From Caballeronia catudaia (GTDB lineage: Bacteria > Pseudomonadota > Gammaproteobacteria > Burkholderiales > Burkholderiaceae): DNA of 64,000 nucleotides. The DNA lies in the NCBI RefSeq assembly GCF_001544755.2, contig NZ_FCOF02000018.1, forward strand, positions 62,001 through 126,000. The letters run 5' to 3'. The position numbers and the translations under genes were made by a program. Numbering within the stretch: the stretch's first letter is position 1; each line of letters begins with the position of its first letter. Under the pieces are notes generated by a model, which was not told where the DNA came from, did not search any database, and worked only from the letters and a program-made list of their open reading frames with translations. This document shows, in pieces, positions 17,000 to 26,077 of this stretch.

Positions 17000-18091
17000 T
17001 TACTCTTGTTGGCTCGATGAATCCACCGCCATGCGCGGCGGCGCGCTCTTCAATAACGCGTCGACGTAGCGCTTCCACAGCGCCGGATGCGCGATGCTCT
17101 GCGTGCCGTAGGTCTGATCGCTTTCCGGCACTTCGACATAGCGAGCACGCGCGATGCCCGGCAGCACGCGCTGGATTGCGCCGGTGTCACCCGGCGTCGT
17201 GAGATCGTCGGCGAAGTTCACGGCCAGCACGCGCGCCTCGATGCGCGCGAGGTCCGGCTCGGGATCGTAGTCGCGCGATGCCTCGAAGGCGTAGAGCGTG
17301 TCGTTCGCATCGAGCCCGCGCGCGCGATACACCGACGCGTCGTAATACCACGCTGCACGCTCACCGTCCGGCGCCGCATCGTTCATGCGCGCCGGGTTTT
17401 CCGTCATCAGCGTAAAGACGGGCATCGCGCGCAGCCACGCGATAGGCGGCTCGCCGTAGCGGCCATCGTTCCATTCGGGATCGCGCCGGATCGCCGCGAC
17501 GATCATCCTGCGCCAGAACGCATTGCGTCCCGCGATGGCGACGGGCACGCTTGCAATGGGCATGAGCGCATCCATCATCGTGGGATGGCGCTCGCCCCAG
17601 AGCCACGCGTGCATGCCGCCCATCGCCGTGCCCAGCACGAGCCGCAAATGCGCGATATGCAAGCCTTCGGTGACGAGCCGATATTGCGCCTCGACCATGT
17701 CGCGATAGCCGTAATTCGGGAAGTCCATGCGCAGGCCGTCGCTCGGTTTGCCCGACGCGCCGTGGCCGATGGCATCCGGAATCACGATGTAATAGCGCGC
17801 GGCATCGAGCGGCGCGCCCGGCGCGAAAAGTTCGCGGCGCATGTCGGCGGTGAGATACGCGCGGCTCGACGCGATGGTGTCGTGCAGCAGCAAGACGGCG
17901 TTGACAATGCCGCCGTTCGCATCGCGCGCGGGCTCGCCGAGCGTCACGTAATGCAGCTTCAGTTGCGGCAGCACACTGCCATCCTGGACACGAAATTCGC
18001 CGATGACGACATCGCCGCTGCGTTCATGATCCTGCCCGCACGCCGACGACGCGACCAACAGCAGCAACATCGCAAAGAGGAGAGGGCGCAT
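17000..18091 (-). CDS. Exported alpha/beta-hydrolase-fold protein lacking catalytic Ser and His (pseudoenzyme)
   Basis: The 363-residue protein resembles the homoserine-acetyltransferase-like alpha/beta-hydrolases, with family landmarks DAIGHGASGKPSDGLR, MVEAQYRLVTEGLHI and ALMPIAS. The nucleophile elbow reads GTAMGGMHAW where relatives have GTSMGGMHxW, so the catalytic Ser is Ala. The C-terminal GHxT His motif reads TYGTQSIAHPALWK, so the His is lost. The acid in NFADDLTTP is present. The N-terminus is a signal peptide with SSAC, possibly a lipoprotein site. The frame is otherwise intact, with no stop or frameshift. A binding or scaffold role, or a truly inactive relic, are both possible. 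Confidence 0.75.
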   Translation of the reverse strand: MRPLLFAMLLLLVASSACGQDHERSGDVVIGEFRVQDGSVLPQLKLHYVTLGEPARDANGGIVNAVLLLHDTIASSRAYLTADMRRELFAPGAPLDAARYYIVIPDAIGHGASGKPSDGLRMDFPNYGYRDMVEAQYRLVTEGLHIAHLRLVLGTAMGGMHAWLWGERHPTMMDALMPIASVPVAIAGRNAFWRRMIVAAIRRDPEWNDGRYGEPPIAWLRAMPVFTLMTENPARMNDAAPDGERAAWYYDASVYRARGLDANDTLYAFEASRDYDPEPDLARIEARVLAVNFADDLTTPGDTGAIQRVLPGIARARYVEVPESDQTYGTQSIAHPALWKRYVDALLKSAPPRMAVDSSSQQE

Positions 18092-18239
18092 GATCGTTCA
18101 TGTCTGACGAAAGACGCGGCGGCATCTTTCAGTGTAGGCCGGCGACGCGCGAAAATTGACAGCGTTCTTGCGCGCGGCGGATACTTTCCCGCGCACTTCG
18201 AGCGCATCCGTCAGCCGTTTTCCCGTTCCGGGAGGCGCC

Positions 18240-20477
18240 GTGAAGCCAGCCACGACACATCGCACGGTCATTGCGCGCGCCATGCCGCGCGCGAGCGCGC
18301 TCGTCGGCGACATCACCGCGGGCACCGTCTCCACGCTCGTCATGCTCTGCTACGCGATGAGTCTCGGCACGCTCATCTTCAGCGCCGATCTCGCGCGCTA
18401 TGCGGAGCTCGGCGTGCCGACCGCGCTCGTGAGCTGCATCGTCACGGCGTTCGTCATCGCGCTGACGAGCTCGATGCGCATGAACATCGGCGGGCCGGAC
18501 AGCAACGCGACGGCGTTTCTCGTCGGCGTCGCGGCGGGCGTCGCGAGCAGCGTGCGCGCGAACGGCGGCACGCCCACGGTCATTCTGCTGACGGTGCTGG
18601 TCGCCATCGCCTTGTGCTCGCTCGTGACCGGGCTGATTCTCTTCGCGATCGGTTCATCGAAACGCAGCCGCTCGCTGCAATTTCTGCCCTATCCGGTGAT
18701 GGGCGGCTTTCTCGCTGGCACCGGCTATCTGCTGATCGCGGGCGCGTTTCGCGTGCTGACGGGCGTCGCGCTCGACTGGCATACGCTGCCGCGGCTCGTG
18801 CATCTGCACTGGCTCGCGTGGGCGCCCGCGCTCTTCGTCGGCGCGCTCGCGACGATCCTCGCGCGCACGTGGCGCCATTCGGCCGCGTTGCCGATCACGC
18901 TCGCCATCGGCATTGCGCTCTTCTATGCGCTCTTGCGCGTCGCCGGTATCTCGCCCGACGACGCGCGCGACATGGGCCTCCTGCTTCAGCATGTGCCGAT
19001 GCACGCGCTGCACATTCCGGAGCTGCATCTGCCGTCATCGCTCGCGCATGGCGAGATCGACTGGCGCGCGATCGTCGCGCACATGCCCGAGACGCTCATC
19101 GTCACGTCGGTGTCGGCGATCACGATCATCATGAACTCGACGGCGCTGGGCGCGGCGACCGGCCAGGACATCGACCTGAATCGCGAGATGCGCGCCGCGG
19201 GCCTCGCGAATATCGCGAGCGGGCTCTTTGGCGGCATGGTCGGCTATCAGTCGTACAACCGCTCGATGCTCAACGCGCGCGCCGGCGCGACGAGCCGCGC
19301 GGCGGGCGTGTTCGCGGCGCTCGCGTGCCTGTTCGTGCTGATCGCCTCGCCCGATCTCGTGTCGCTGTTTCCCGTGCCCGTGCTCGTCGGCATGCAGATC
19401 TACATGGGCCTGCGCCTCATGATGGACTGGCTCGTCGGCGCGTGTCGCAAGCTCGCGTGGCACGAGTATGTGCTCGTGCCGCTGATTCTCGCGGTCATCG
19501 CGTTCTATGGCGTGATCGCGGGTGTGGTCGCGGGCGTGGTCGCGGCGTGCGTCACGTTCGCCCTGCTGTATGGCCGCGCCGGTTGCGTGCGCATGGAGTT
19601 CGACGGCCGCACGCGCACGTCGAACGTGGAGCGCAGCATCGAGGAGACGCGCTTCCTGATTGATCGCGGCGACGAGATCTGCGGCGTCTGCCTGCAAGGG
19701 TTCCTCTTTTTCGGTTCGGCAAGCTCGATGCTGCAGCGCATCCGCGAGCGCATCCGCTCGCATGGCCCGCGTCCGGTGCGCTATGTCGTGCTCGATTTCG
19801 CGTGGACCAACGGTATGGACGCGTCCGTGTCGCTCGCGTTCGTGAAGCTGCGTCAGGCGTGCGCGGCGATCGGCGCCGAACTCGTGCTGACCGCGCTGCC
19901 GCGCAACTCGCGCGCGCGGCTCATGCGCACGGGCGCGCTTGCGCTCGGCATCCACGAGTTCGAGACGCTCGACGCCGGACTCGAATGGATCGAGGCGCGG
20001 CAGCTCGCCGCGTTGGCGCGCGCGTCCGAGCCGTGCGTGCCATCCGGCGATTTCCGCGCGATGCTCGCGCCGCATTTCACGGCGCGCGCGCTCGAAGGCC
20101 TCGCCAACTGGCTCGATGTCTGCGATGTCGGCGCGGGCGAGGCGCTCTTTCGGCGCGGCGATGCGGGCGATGCGCTCTATATCGTCGAGGAAGGGCGCGT
20201 GACCGTGTCGCTGCCGCTCGCGGACGGCCGCTCGGTGCGGCTGCGCTCGTTCGGTCCTGGCACGATCATCGGCGAGATGGCGGTCTACACTCATGCGCCG
20301 CGCAGCGCGGATGTCGTCGCCGACGAGCCCGCGCGCTTGCGCCGCCTTACGCTCGCCGCCTTGCGCAAGCTCGAACTCGAGGACCCGTTGACCGCGCAGG
20401 AGTGGCATCGCTTCGTCGTGAAGATGATGGCCTCGCGCCTCGCCGTCGCCGACGAAGCGTTGCGCGCGGCGTCGTGA
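18240..20477 (+). CDS. SulP-family anion transporter fused to STAS and cyclic-nucleotide-binding domains
   Basis: Starting at a GTG at 18240 with GGAGG five bases upstream, the protein has 745 residues. Residues about 20-430 form the SulP membrane domain, with GPDSNATAFLVG and TGQDIDLNREMRAAGLANI, followed by GLFGGMVGYQSYNRSM. A STAS domain follows (about 465-580, VVLDFAWTNGMDASVSLAF). The C-terminus (about 600-735) is a cyclic-nucleotide-binding fold: GEALFRRGDAGDALYIVEEG and GTIIGEMAVYTHAPRSADV. SulP proteins move sulfate, bicarbonate or dicarboxylates; the ligand domain suggests gating by cAMP or a similar molecule. Bicarbonate is tempting given the Calvin genes downstream but unsupported. 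Confidence 0.87.
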   Translation: MKPATTHRTVIARAMPRASALVGDITAGTVSTLVMLCYAMSLGTLIFSADLARYAELGVPTALVSCIVTAFVIALTSSMRMNIGGPDSNATAFLVGVAAGVASSVRANGGTPTVILLTVLVAIALCSLVTGLILFAIGSSKRSRSLQFLPYPVMGGFLAGTGYLLIAGAFRVLTGVALDWHTLPRLVHLHWLAWAPALFVGALATILARTWRHSAALPITLAIGIALFYALLRVAGISPDDARDMGLLLQHVPMHALHIPELHLPSSLAHGEIDWRAIVAHMPETLIVTSVSAITIIMNSTALGAATGQDIDLNREMRAAGLANIASGLFGGMVGYQSYNRSMLNARAGATSRAAGVFAALACLFVLIASPDLVSLFPVPVLVGMQIYMGLRLMMDWLVGACRKLAWHEYVLVPLILAVIAFYGVIAGVVAGVVAACVTFALLYGRAGCVRMEFDGRTRTSNVERSIEETRFLIDRGDEICGVCLQGFLFFGSASSMLQRIRERIRSHGPRPVRYVVLDFAWTNGMDASVSLAFVKLRQACAAIGAELVLTALPRNSRARLMRTGALALGIHEFETLDAGLEWIEARQLAALARASEPCVPSGDFRAMLAPHFTARALEGLANWLDVCDVGAGEALFRRGDAGDALYIVEEGRVTVSLPLADGRSVRLRSFGPGTIIGEMAVYTHAPRSADVVADEPARLRRLTLAALRKLELEDPLTAQEWHRFVVKMMASRLAVADEALRAAS

Positions 20478-20606
20478 GCACGCATCGCACCGACGAGCGT
20501 CATGCCATTTCATGCGATGAATGTGCGCGCCCGCGCATGCTTGCGCGCGAACAGGTATGCGGTCTGCTGTTGGCGCACGCAGCCGCACACCATCGAGGCC
20601 ATGACC

Positions 20607-21134
20607 ATGATCCACACTCTTCGCGCGATGCTCGCGATGACGCTCGCCATCGTCATGAGCGGCGCGCTGGCGCAGAGCGCATCGCAGTCGATTGCAATGC
20701 TCGATTGCACGCTCATCGACGACAACGCCGCCTACAACGACGCCGAGGTCGATCGCATCCAGTCGGAGCGCCTGAGGATGGTGAGCGGCGCATTGCGCGA
20801 CGATGTGCGCGAGCGCGCGCTCTTTCGCGTCGCTGACAACGCGAAGGCGGGCGACCTGATCGCGTCGCTGCAACGCACGCAGGACATGAGCACGTGCAAC
20901 GGCTGCGAGCTGCGCGTGGCGAAGCAGCTCGACGCGTCGCGCGTCGGCGTGTGCTGGGTGCAGAAGATCAGCAATCTCATTCTCAACATGAACCTGCGCG
21001 TCGAAGATGCGGCCACGGGCGCGACCCTCTTTCAGCGCTCGGTCGATATTCGCGGCAATACCGATCTGTCGTGGCGGCGCGGCGCGAAGGCGCTCGTCGA
21101 TCTGCTCGCGAGCGATCCGAACGCGACGCACTGA
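20607..21134 (+). CDS. Secreted DUF2380/DUF3280-like protein
   Basis: From the ATG at 20607 (GAGG about 8 bp upstream) the 175-residue product has a signal peptide ending near SGALA-QS. The mature part, MLDCTLIDDNAAYNDAEVDR through CNGCELRVAKQLDASRVGV to VDIRGNTDLSWRRGAKALV, matches small periplasmic proteins annotated DUF2380 or DUF3280. These are often found beside PQQ-dependent dehydrogenase genes and YVTN propellers, as here. The CNGC pair might bind metal or form a disulfide. Function unknown; the context suggests an accessory to PQQ-linked oxidation. Confidence 0.68.
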   Translation: MIHTLRAMLAMTLAIVMSGALAQSASQSIAMLDCTLIDDNAAYNDAEVDRIQSERLRMVSGALRDDVRERALFRVADNAKAGDLIASLQRTQDMSTCNGCELRVAKQLDASRVGVCWVQKISNLILNMNLRVEDAATGATLFQRSVDIRGNTDLSWRRGAKALVDLLASDPNATH

Positions 21135-21305
21135 ATGCGTGGCGCATCCATCGCATGAATTCGGGAATTTCTCCCGGGCGATGCCGTTGCCAGCGCGCGG
21201 CCGATTGGGCTAAGTTGGACTTGCAGGCACGCGCGCGGTGCGATGCGCCGCGCGCGTGCGTCCACACCAACTCGAATAAGCCACACGAAACCGCTGGAGA
21301 CGACC

Positions 21306-22382
21306 ATGCAAGTCAGATTCAAGGCGGCGCGCATCGCCTGCGCCTCGTTCATCGCGCCATCGCTCGCACTTGCCGCCGCATGCGCCGCGAGCGGCGCGCA
21401 CGCCGCCGCGCCGACCGCCTACGTGACGACCGAGAATGCGGGTGTCGGCGTCATCGATCTGGAGAACCTCTCGCTCTCGAAGACCTGGGACGTCGGCAAG
21501 GACGGCCCGCGCGGCCTGTCGCTGAACAAGGACGGCACGCGGCTCTATGTCGCCAACAAGGGGACGAGCGATCTGTCGGAGATCGACACGTCGACGGGCA
21601 AGGCGGTGCGGCGCGTGAAGATCGGCAAGAATCCGGAGTTCGTGCGCGTGTTCGGCAACTATGCCTACGTGACATACGAACCGGGAGAAAGCGGCGGCCC
21701 GCCGAAGCCCGGCGAACCCGGGAAGGACGATGACGGCGCGAGCTCGCCGCCCGCCGAGATCGCCATCGTCGACTTGAAGACGTTGAAGGTCACGCACACG
21801 GTCAAGAGCGGGCACGAGACCGAGGGCGTCGAGTTTTCGCCGGACGGCAAGCTCATGCTCGTGACCAACGAAGGCGACGACACGGTGTCGGTGTATCGCG
21901 TCGGCACGGGCAAGCCGGTGCGCACGGTGAAGCTCGCGAAGGGCTCGCGTCCGCGCGGCATCAAGGTATCGCCGAACGGCAAGCAATACGTGGTGACGCT
22001 GGAGAATGCGAACAAGTTCGTCGTGCTCGATGGCGGCAGTCTGAAGACCGTGAAGACGGTCGATACCAAGACCGGTCCGTATGGCGTCTCGTTCGATCCT
22101 TCGGGCAAGCGGCTTCTCGTGGCCGCATCGCGCGACAAGACGCTGCAGGTGTTCGACGGCGCCACGTACGAACACATGCAGGATGTGCCCGTCGGACAGC
22201 GCTGCTGGCACTTCAGCTTCACGCCGGACGGCTCGAAGCTGCTGCTCGCGTGCGGACGCTCGAACGCGGTCTATGTGCTCGACGGATCGGACTATAAAGA
22301 GATCAAGCAGATCGGCGACTTGCCGCTCGCGTGGGGCATCGTGACGTATCCGGCGAGTGCGGGGTCGATCGAGGGGCGTTGA
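21306..22382 (+). CDS. Periplasmic YVTN-type beta-propeller protein, PQQ-associated family
   Basis: The 358-residue protein has a signal peptide (cleavage near AHA-AAP) and repeated propeller blades, for example GPRGLSLNKDGTRLYVANKG, TEGVEFSPDGKLMLVTNEG and GPYGVSFDPSGKRLLVAASR. The arrangement resembles the beta-propeller family associated with PQQ-dependent catabolism. A Gly/Pro/Lys/Asp loop (about 125-148) interrupts one blade. It is 171 bp after the DUF2380-like gene in the same direction and upstream of the PQQ region. The family role is not biochemically defined; it may bind or deliver something to periplasmic dehydrogenases. Confidence 0.82.
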   Translation: MQVRFKAARIACASFIAPSLALAAACAASGAHAAAPTAYVTTENAGVGVIDLENLSLSKTWDVGKDGPRGLSLNKDGTRLYVANKGTSDLSEIDTSTGKAVRRVKIGKNPEFVRVFGNYAYVTYEPGESGGPPKPGEPGKDDDGASSPPAEIAIVDLKTLKVTHTVKSGHETEGVEFSPDGKLMLVTNEGDDTVSVYRVGTGKPVRTVKLAKGSRPRGIKVSPNGKQYVVTLENANKFVVLDGGSLKTVKTVDTKTGPYGVSFDPSGKRLLVAASRDKTLQVFDGATYEHMQDVPVGQRCWHFSFTPDGSKLLLACGRSNAVYVLDGSDYKEIKQIGDLPLAWGIVTYPASAGSIEGR

Positions 22383-22409
22383 TTGCGCGCTGCCGCGTTG
22401 CGGATGAAG

Positions 22410-22430
22410 ATGGCCGCCTCGTGCGGCCAT
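22410..22430 (+). terminator. Candidate terminator after the beta-propeller gene
   Basis: ATGGCCGC and GCGGCCAT form a perfect 8-bp stem around CTCGT, 28 bp after the propeller stop. The following TTCGCTTT is only a weak U-tract, so termination may be partial. Confidence 0.45.
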
Positions 22431-22581
22431 TTCGCTTTGTGCGGCGCGTTGTTGCGCAAAGCGCGATGGGGCGTGTTGTGCGCCGGCTGATAGTATCGGC
22501 GCTGACGCACCTTGTTTCACAACTCGCATCCACGGCGCGCGCATAATCGGCGGCCCGACTCGCTCACGCCCCGACCGAAAC

Positions 22582-23583
22582 ATGCCGAAGATATCCGTAG
22601 TCGTCCCGACATTCAACGCGCAAAAGCACCTCGTCGAAACCTTGCAGTCGCTGCTGCATCAAGACGCGGACTTCGAGATTCTCGTTCTCGACGACGCCAG
22701 CACCGACTCGACGCTCGATCTCGCGCGCAGCCTGAACGATCCGCGCATCCGCATCTTTCCGCTCGAACACAATCAGGGGCGCCCGGCCAACGCGAACCGG
22801 GGCTTCGACTTGTGCCGCGGTGAATACATCGCGCGTATCGACCATGACGACATCGCGGAGCCGGGCCGTCTGAGCAAGCAGGCCGCGTTTCTCGATGCGC
22901 ATCCGGATATCACGGTCGTCGGCACGCAGATCCGGCATTTCGACGAAGACGATACCTTGAGCGATTTCCCGCTGGACGACGCGACCATCAAGGCGCGCTT
23001 CGTGGTTGCTTGCGCTTACATCGCCAATCCGAGCACGATGTTTCGCCGCGAGTTCATCCAGCGGCACGGCATTCGCTACGATTCCAATCTCGATATCGTC
23101 GACGATCTCGGCTTCTGGTTCGATTGCATGTTGCGCGGCGCGCGATTCGCGAATCTGGCGGAAGCGCTCACCCGCTACCGGATTCATGAAGGCATGACGT
23201 CGTGGAATCTTGATGGCACCGCGTTGAACCAAGCCAAGATTCGCTTGTATGCGCGCATCCTGCCGGCATTCTACCCGCGCCTGACGGGGCATGACGTCGT
23301 CAACTTGCGCACGCTTTACGCGCATCCAATCCCGACCGACCTGCACGTGAACGACGTTATCGCGCTGCATCGTTCCGTGGGCGTCGCCATATCGGAGATC
23401 GATCTGCGATATGGCGCGAACCCGGCGCAGCTCGAAGGCGGACTTCTCGGCTTGCTCAGTCTGGCAATGACGCGGCACGATGAAGTGCAACCGCGCAGCG
23501 ATGAGGACAAGCATCACTGCAACGCTGCAATATGGGAGGGAATCAATGCCCGCGGCATCCCGTGGAAGTCTTATCAGACGTAG
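22582..23583 (+). CDS. Glycosyltransferase family 2
   Basis: The 333-residue protein begins with the GT-A nucleotide-sugar fold, ISVVVPTFNAQKHLVETLQS, followed by VLDDASTDSTL and the DxD-type metal site RIDHDDIAEPGRL. NPSTMFRREF and IVDDLGFWFDCMLRG are typical of the GT2 acceptor region. It has no membrane segment and would act in the cytoplasm, transferring a sugar to a cell-envelope or capsule acceptor. There are no other polysaccharide genes in the window, so its role in this neighbourhood is unexplained. It ends six bases before the convergent TonB-receptor stop. Confidence 0.82.
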   Translation: MPKISVVVPTFNAQKHLVETLQSLLHQDADFEILVLDDASTDSTLDLARSLNDPRIRIFPLEHNQGRPANANRGFDLCRGEYIARIDHDDIAEPGRLSKQAAFLDAHPDITVVGTQIRHFDEDDTLSDFPLDDATIKARFVVACAYIANPSTMFRREFIQRHGIRYDSNLDIVDDLGFWFDCMLRGARFANLAEALTRYRIHEGMTSWNLDGTALNQAKIRLYARILPAFYPRLTGHDVVNLRTLYAHPIPTDLHVNDVIALHRSVGVAISEIDLRYGANPAQLEGGLLGLLSLAMTRHDEVQPRSDEDKHHCNAAIWEGINARGIPWKSYQT

Positions 23584-23589
23584 ACCGCC

Positions 23590-25905
23590 TTACTTCCACG
23601 CATACCGCATCCCCACCCACACGCCGCGCGGCGAGCCCACGCCGAGAAACTGCTCGTTGACCGTCGCGCCGTTGTTGAACGTGTGATTCGGCCCGTCGAA
23701 GAAGTTCTGGCCGAGAATCGCGAAGTTCGCATAGCGCTTGTTCAGCAGGTTCTTCACCGTCGCATAGACCTGCAACTGCTTGGTCACGTTGTAGGTCGTG
23801 TCGAGATCGATGATGAAATAGCCCGCCACGCTCCCGTTCACGTCCTGATTGTTCTCGTCGCCGCGCGCGAAGATATTGCTGCGGTACGTGACATTCGTGC
23901 CGATGTTCCAGCTCGAAATCGGGTTGTAGTCGAGGCGCACTTTCACGGTGTTGGCCGGAATGCCCGGAATGCGATCGCCCGAATGCACGGTGATGTTGCC
24001 GTTGTCGTCAGCGCTCGAATTGCTCGCGCTGCTTTCGATCCAGGTCGAGCGATACGTGGCGTTCACATAGCTATAACTCGCCGCGACGCCGACCGGTCCC
24101 CATTGCGTGCGGCCCGCGAGCTCGAAGCCTTGCCGCCGCGTCTTGCCGACGTTCTGGAAATAGCCGAGATTGCTTCCCGCTCCCTGGGCGCTGACGAACT
24201 GGATGTCGTCGGTGAGCGTCGTGCTGTAGGCCGCCGCACTCCACGTCGTATGGCTGCCGATGCGGCCGCGCGCGCCGATTTCGAAGGTCTTCGAGATGAC
24301 AGGCTTCAGATCCGGATCGGCGATGAAATCGTTGGGCAGCGAGCAGGGCGCGGCCGGGTCCGCGCACGCGAGCTCGATGGCGGTCGGCGAGCGCATGCCT
24401 TCGTTATACGTGGCGTAAGCGGTGAAGGAAGGCGTCGGATTCCAGTTGAAGCCGATCGCCGGATTGAAGCGCGAAAACGTGTGATTGCCGTCGAGCTGCG
24501 GCTGCGCGCCGCTTTCATCGCCGATAACTGCCTTCGCCCAGTTATAGCGGCCGGCGAGCGTCATCGACCATTGTTCGTTGAAGGAGAACGTGTTCTCGAA
24601 GTAGACGCCCAGATTCTGGTTGCGTGTCTTCGCGTCCGTCGTCGGCGCGAACGGGCCCGTGCCGACGGTCGCACGATTTTCTTCGAATTCCGCCGGCTGC
24701 GATGCCTGCGTGAAGTGCGAGTTCGCGAAGTCGCCCGACGCGCCGATGACCAGCTGATTGTCCTTGCCGAACAGCTTGTTGAGCAGCGTGAGCTGAAGGC
24801 TCGCGCCATAGCTGTCGGTCACGATCACCGACTGATCGTTGAAGGCCTGCGCGAGTTCGTCGGCATCGTCGCCATCCGGATCGAAATGATCGTTGACGTT
24901 CGAGCTCACGTTCTTGTTGCGATAGTGCCGGTAATACACGTTGCCGCTCAACTGCACATTCGGCGTGATGTAATGCTCCGCGTTGATCGTGATATAGCCG
25001 ACCTGGTTTTCGTTGGTGTCGGGGAACGTATAGGCCTGCCTGAAGTTATCCATGAACGAGCGCGGAATCGTCTGCGATCCGTTCAGCGTGTTGTCGGCGC
25101 CGCCCATCGAGACGGAGAGGGTCGTGTCGGCGTCGGTGTAGCGAATCTTGCCGAATGCCTGTCGCAGCTTGCTCGAATTGTGATCGGCCCAGCCGTTGTC
25201 GTTCAGGATGTTCGCGGTGAAGTAGTAATCGAGGTGATCGCCTATCACGCCGCCTTGCTCGATCTGAGCGGACTTGCGTCCCCACGAGCCGAAGCTCAGG
25301 TCCACGTTGCCGCCGGGATTGCTGCGGCCGTTCCTGGTCTGCACCACGACCGCGCCGCCGAGTGTGTTGAGGCCGAAGGTCGGATTCGAGCCGGGAATGA
25401 TCTGCATCGTCTGGATCGCGGCCTGCGGAATCAGATCCCAGTTGACGACATCGCCGAAAGGTTCGTTGATGCGCACGCCGTCCATGAACACCGACAAGCC
25501 TTGCGGCGTGCCGAGCAGCGGCGAAGCCGTGAAGCCGCGATAGTTGATGTCGGTCTGCCACGGGTTGCCTTGCGCGTCGTTCGTATCGACGCTGACGACG
25601 TTCTTCTCCAGATAGTTCGTAATGGTCGGCGTATGCTGCGCTTCGATATCCGCGCCCTTGATCGTCTGCACGTTGGCGGGCACTTTTTCGAGCGGCGTGC
25701 CGACGCCCACGAGCGGCGTGGTCCCGACGACGATGATCGAAGGCAGCTCGGTGTTCGGCGGCGGATCAGCACTGTCGGCGGGCGGCGTCTGCGCCCAGGC
25801 GGCCACGGTAATGCCCGCGACCGCGCTGCCGAACACGAGCCGCAGCCCTGCTCGGGGTTTGAACGGATGCGCGTGCGCGCGCGTGCGCGGCATGCTCTTC
25901 ATCAT
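23590..25905 (-). CDS. TonB-dependent outer-membrane receptor
   Basis: The 771-residue protein has a signal peptide (near AAWA-QT), a plug domain (about 55-190) with PANVQTIKGADIEAQHTPTI, INYRGFTASPLLGTPQGLSV and GLNTLGGAVVVQTRNGRS, and a beta-barrel ending in the terminal aromatic signature VWVGMRYAWK. It therefore imports a scarce ligand across the outer membrane using TonB energy. The ligand cannot be read from sequence. Its position between PQQ-associated genes and a kinase next to the pqq operon recalls the lanthanophore or PQQ receptors of methylotrophs. Two adjacent ATGs (25905, 25902) follow a GGAG site. Confidence 0.87.
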   Translation of the reverse strand: MMKSMPRTRAHAHPFKPRAGLRLVFGSAVAGITVAAWAQTPPADSADPPPNTELPSIIVVGTTPLVGVGTPLEKVPANVQTIKGADIEAQHTPTITNYLEKNVVSVDTNDAQGNPWQTDINYRGFTASPLLGTPQGLSVFMDGVRINEPFGDVVNWDLIPQAAIQTMQIIPGSNPTFGLNTLGGAVVVQTRNGRSNPGGNVDLSFGSWGRKSAQIEQGGVIGDHLDYYFTANILNDNGWADHNSSKLRQAFGKIRYTDADTTLSVSMGGADNTLNGSQTIPRSFMDNFRQAYTFPDTNENQVGYITINAEHYITPNVQLSGNVYYRHYRNKNVSSNVNDHFDPDGDDADELAQAFNDQSVIVTDSYGASLQLTLLNKLFGKDNQLVIGASGDFANSHFTQASQPAEFEENRATVGTGPFAPTTDAKTRNQNLGVYFENTFSFNEQWSMTLAGRYNWAKAVIGDESGAQPQLDGNHTFSRFNPAIGFNWNPTPSFTAYATYNEGMRSPTAIELACADPAAPCSLPNDFIADPDLKPVISKTFEIGARGRIGSHTTWSAAAYSTTLTDDIQFVSAQGAGSNLGYFQNVGKTRRQGFELAGRTQWGPVGVAASYSYVNATYRSTWIESSASNSSADDNGNITVHSGDRIPGIPANTVKVRLDYNPISSWNIGTNVTYRSNIFARGDENNQDVNGSVAGYFIIDLDTTYNVTKQLQVYATVKNLLNKRYANFAILGQNFFDGPNHTFNNGATVNEQFLGVGSPRGVWVGMRYAWK

Positions 25906-26077
25906 CGTCTCCTCTTCTATTTTTGATCACGCGAAAGGACTATTTCTTTCAATGAAAGCGTCGCATAAGAACGGGCGCGTGGACCGGGAGCTTTTCCCGA
26001 TCGCGCAGGGAAGCGTTCCCAATCGCGTTTCGGCTACTGCTCCGCGCGATGACGCCGTGCGTAGAATGCATTCCGTG

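Noticed and set aside
17087..19663. Long plus-strand open frame of 858 codons
   Set aside because: It runs antisense to the alpha/beta-hydrolase and then across the SulP gene in another frame, with Arg/His/Ala-rich composition typical of high-GC shadow frames.
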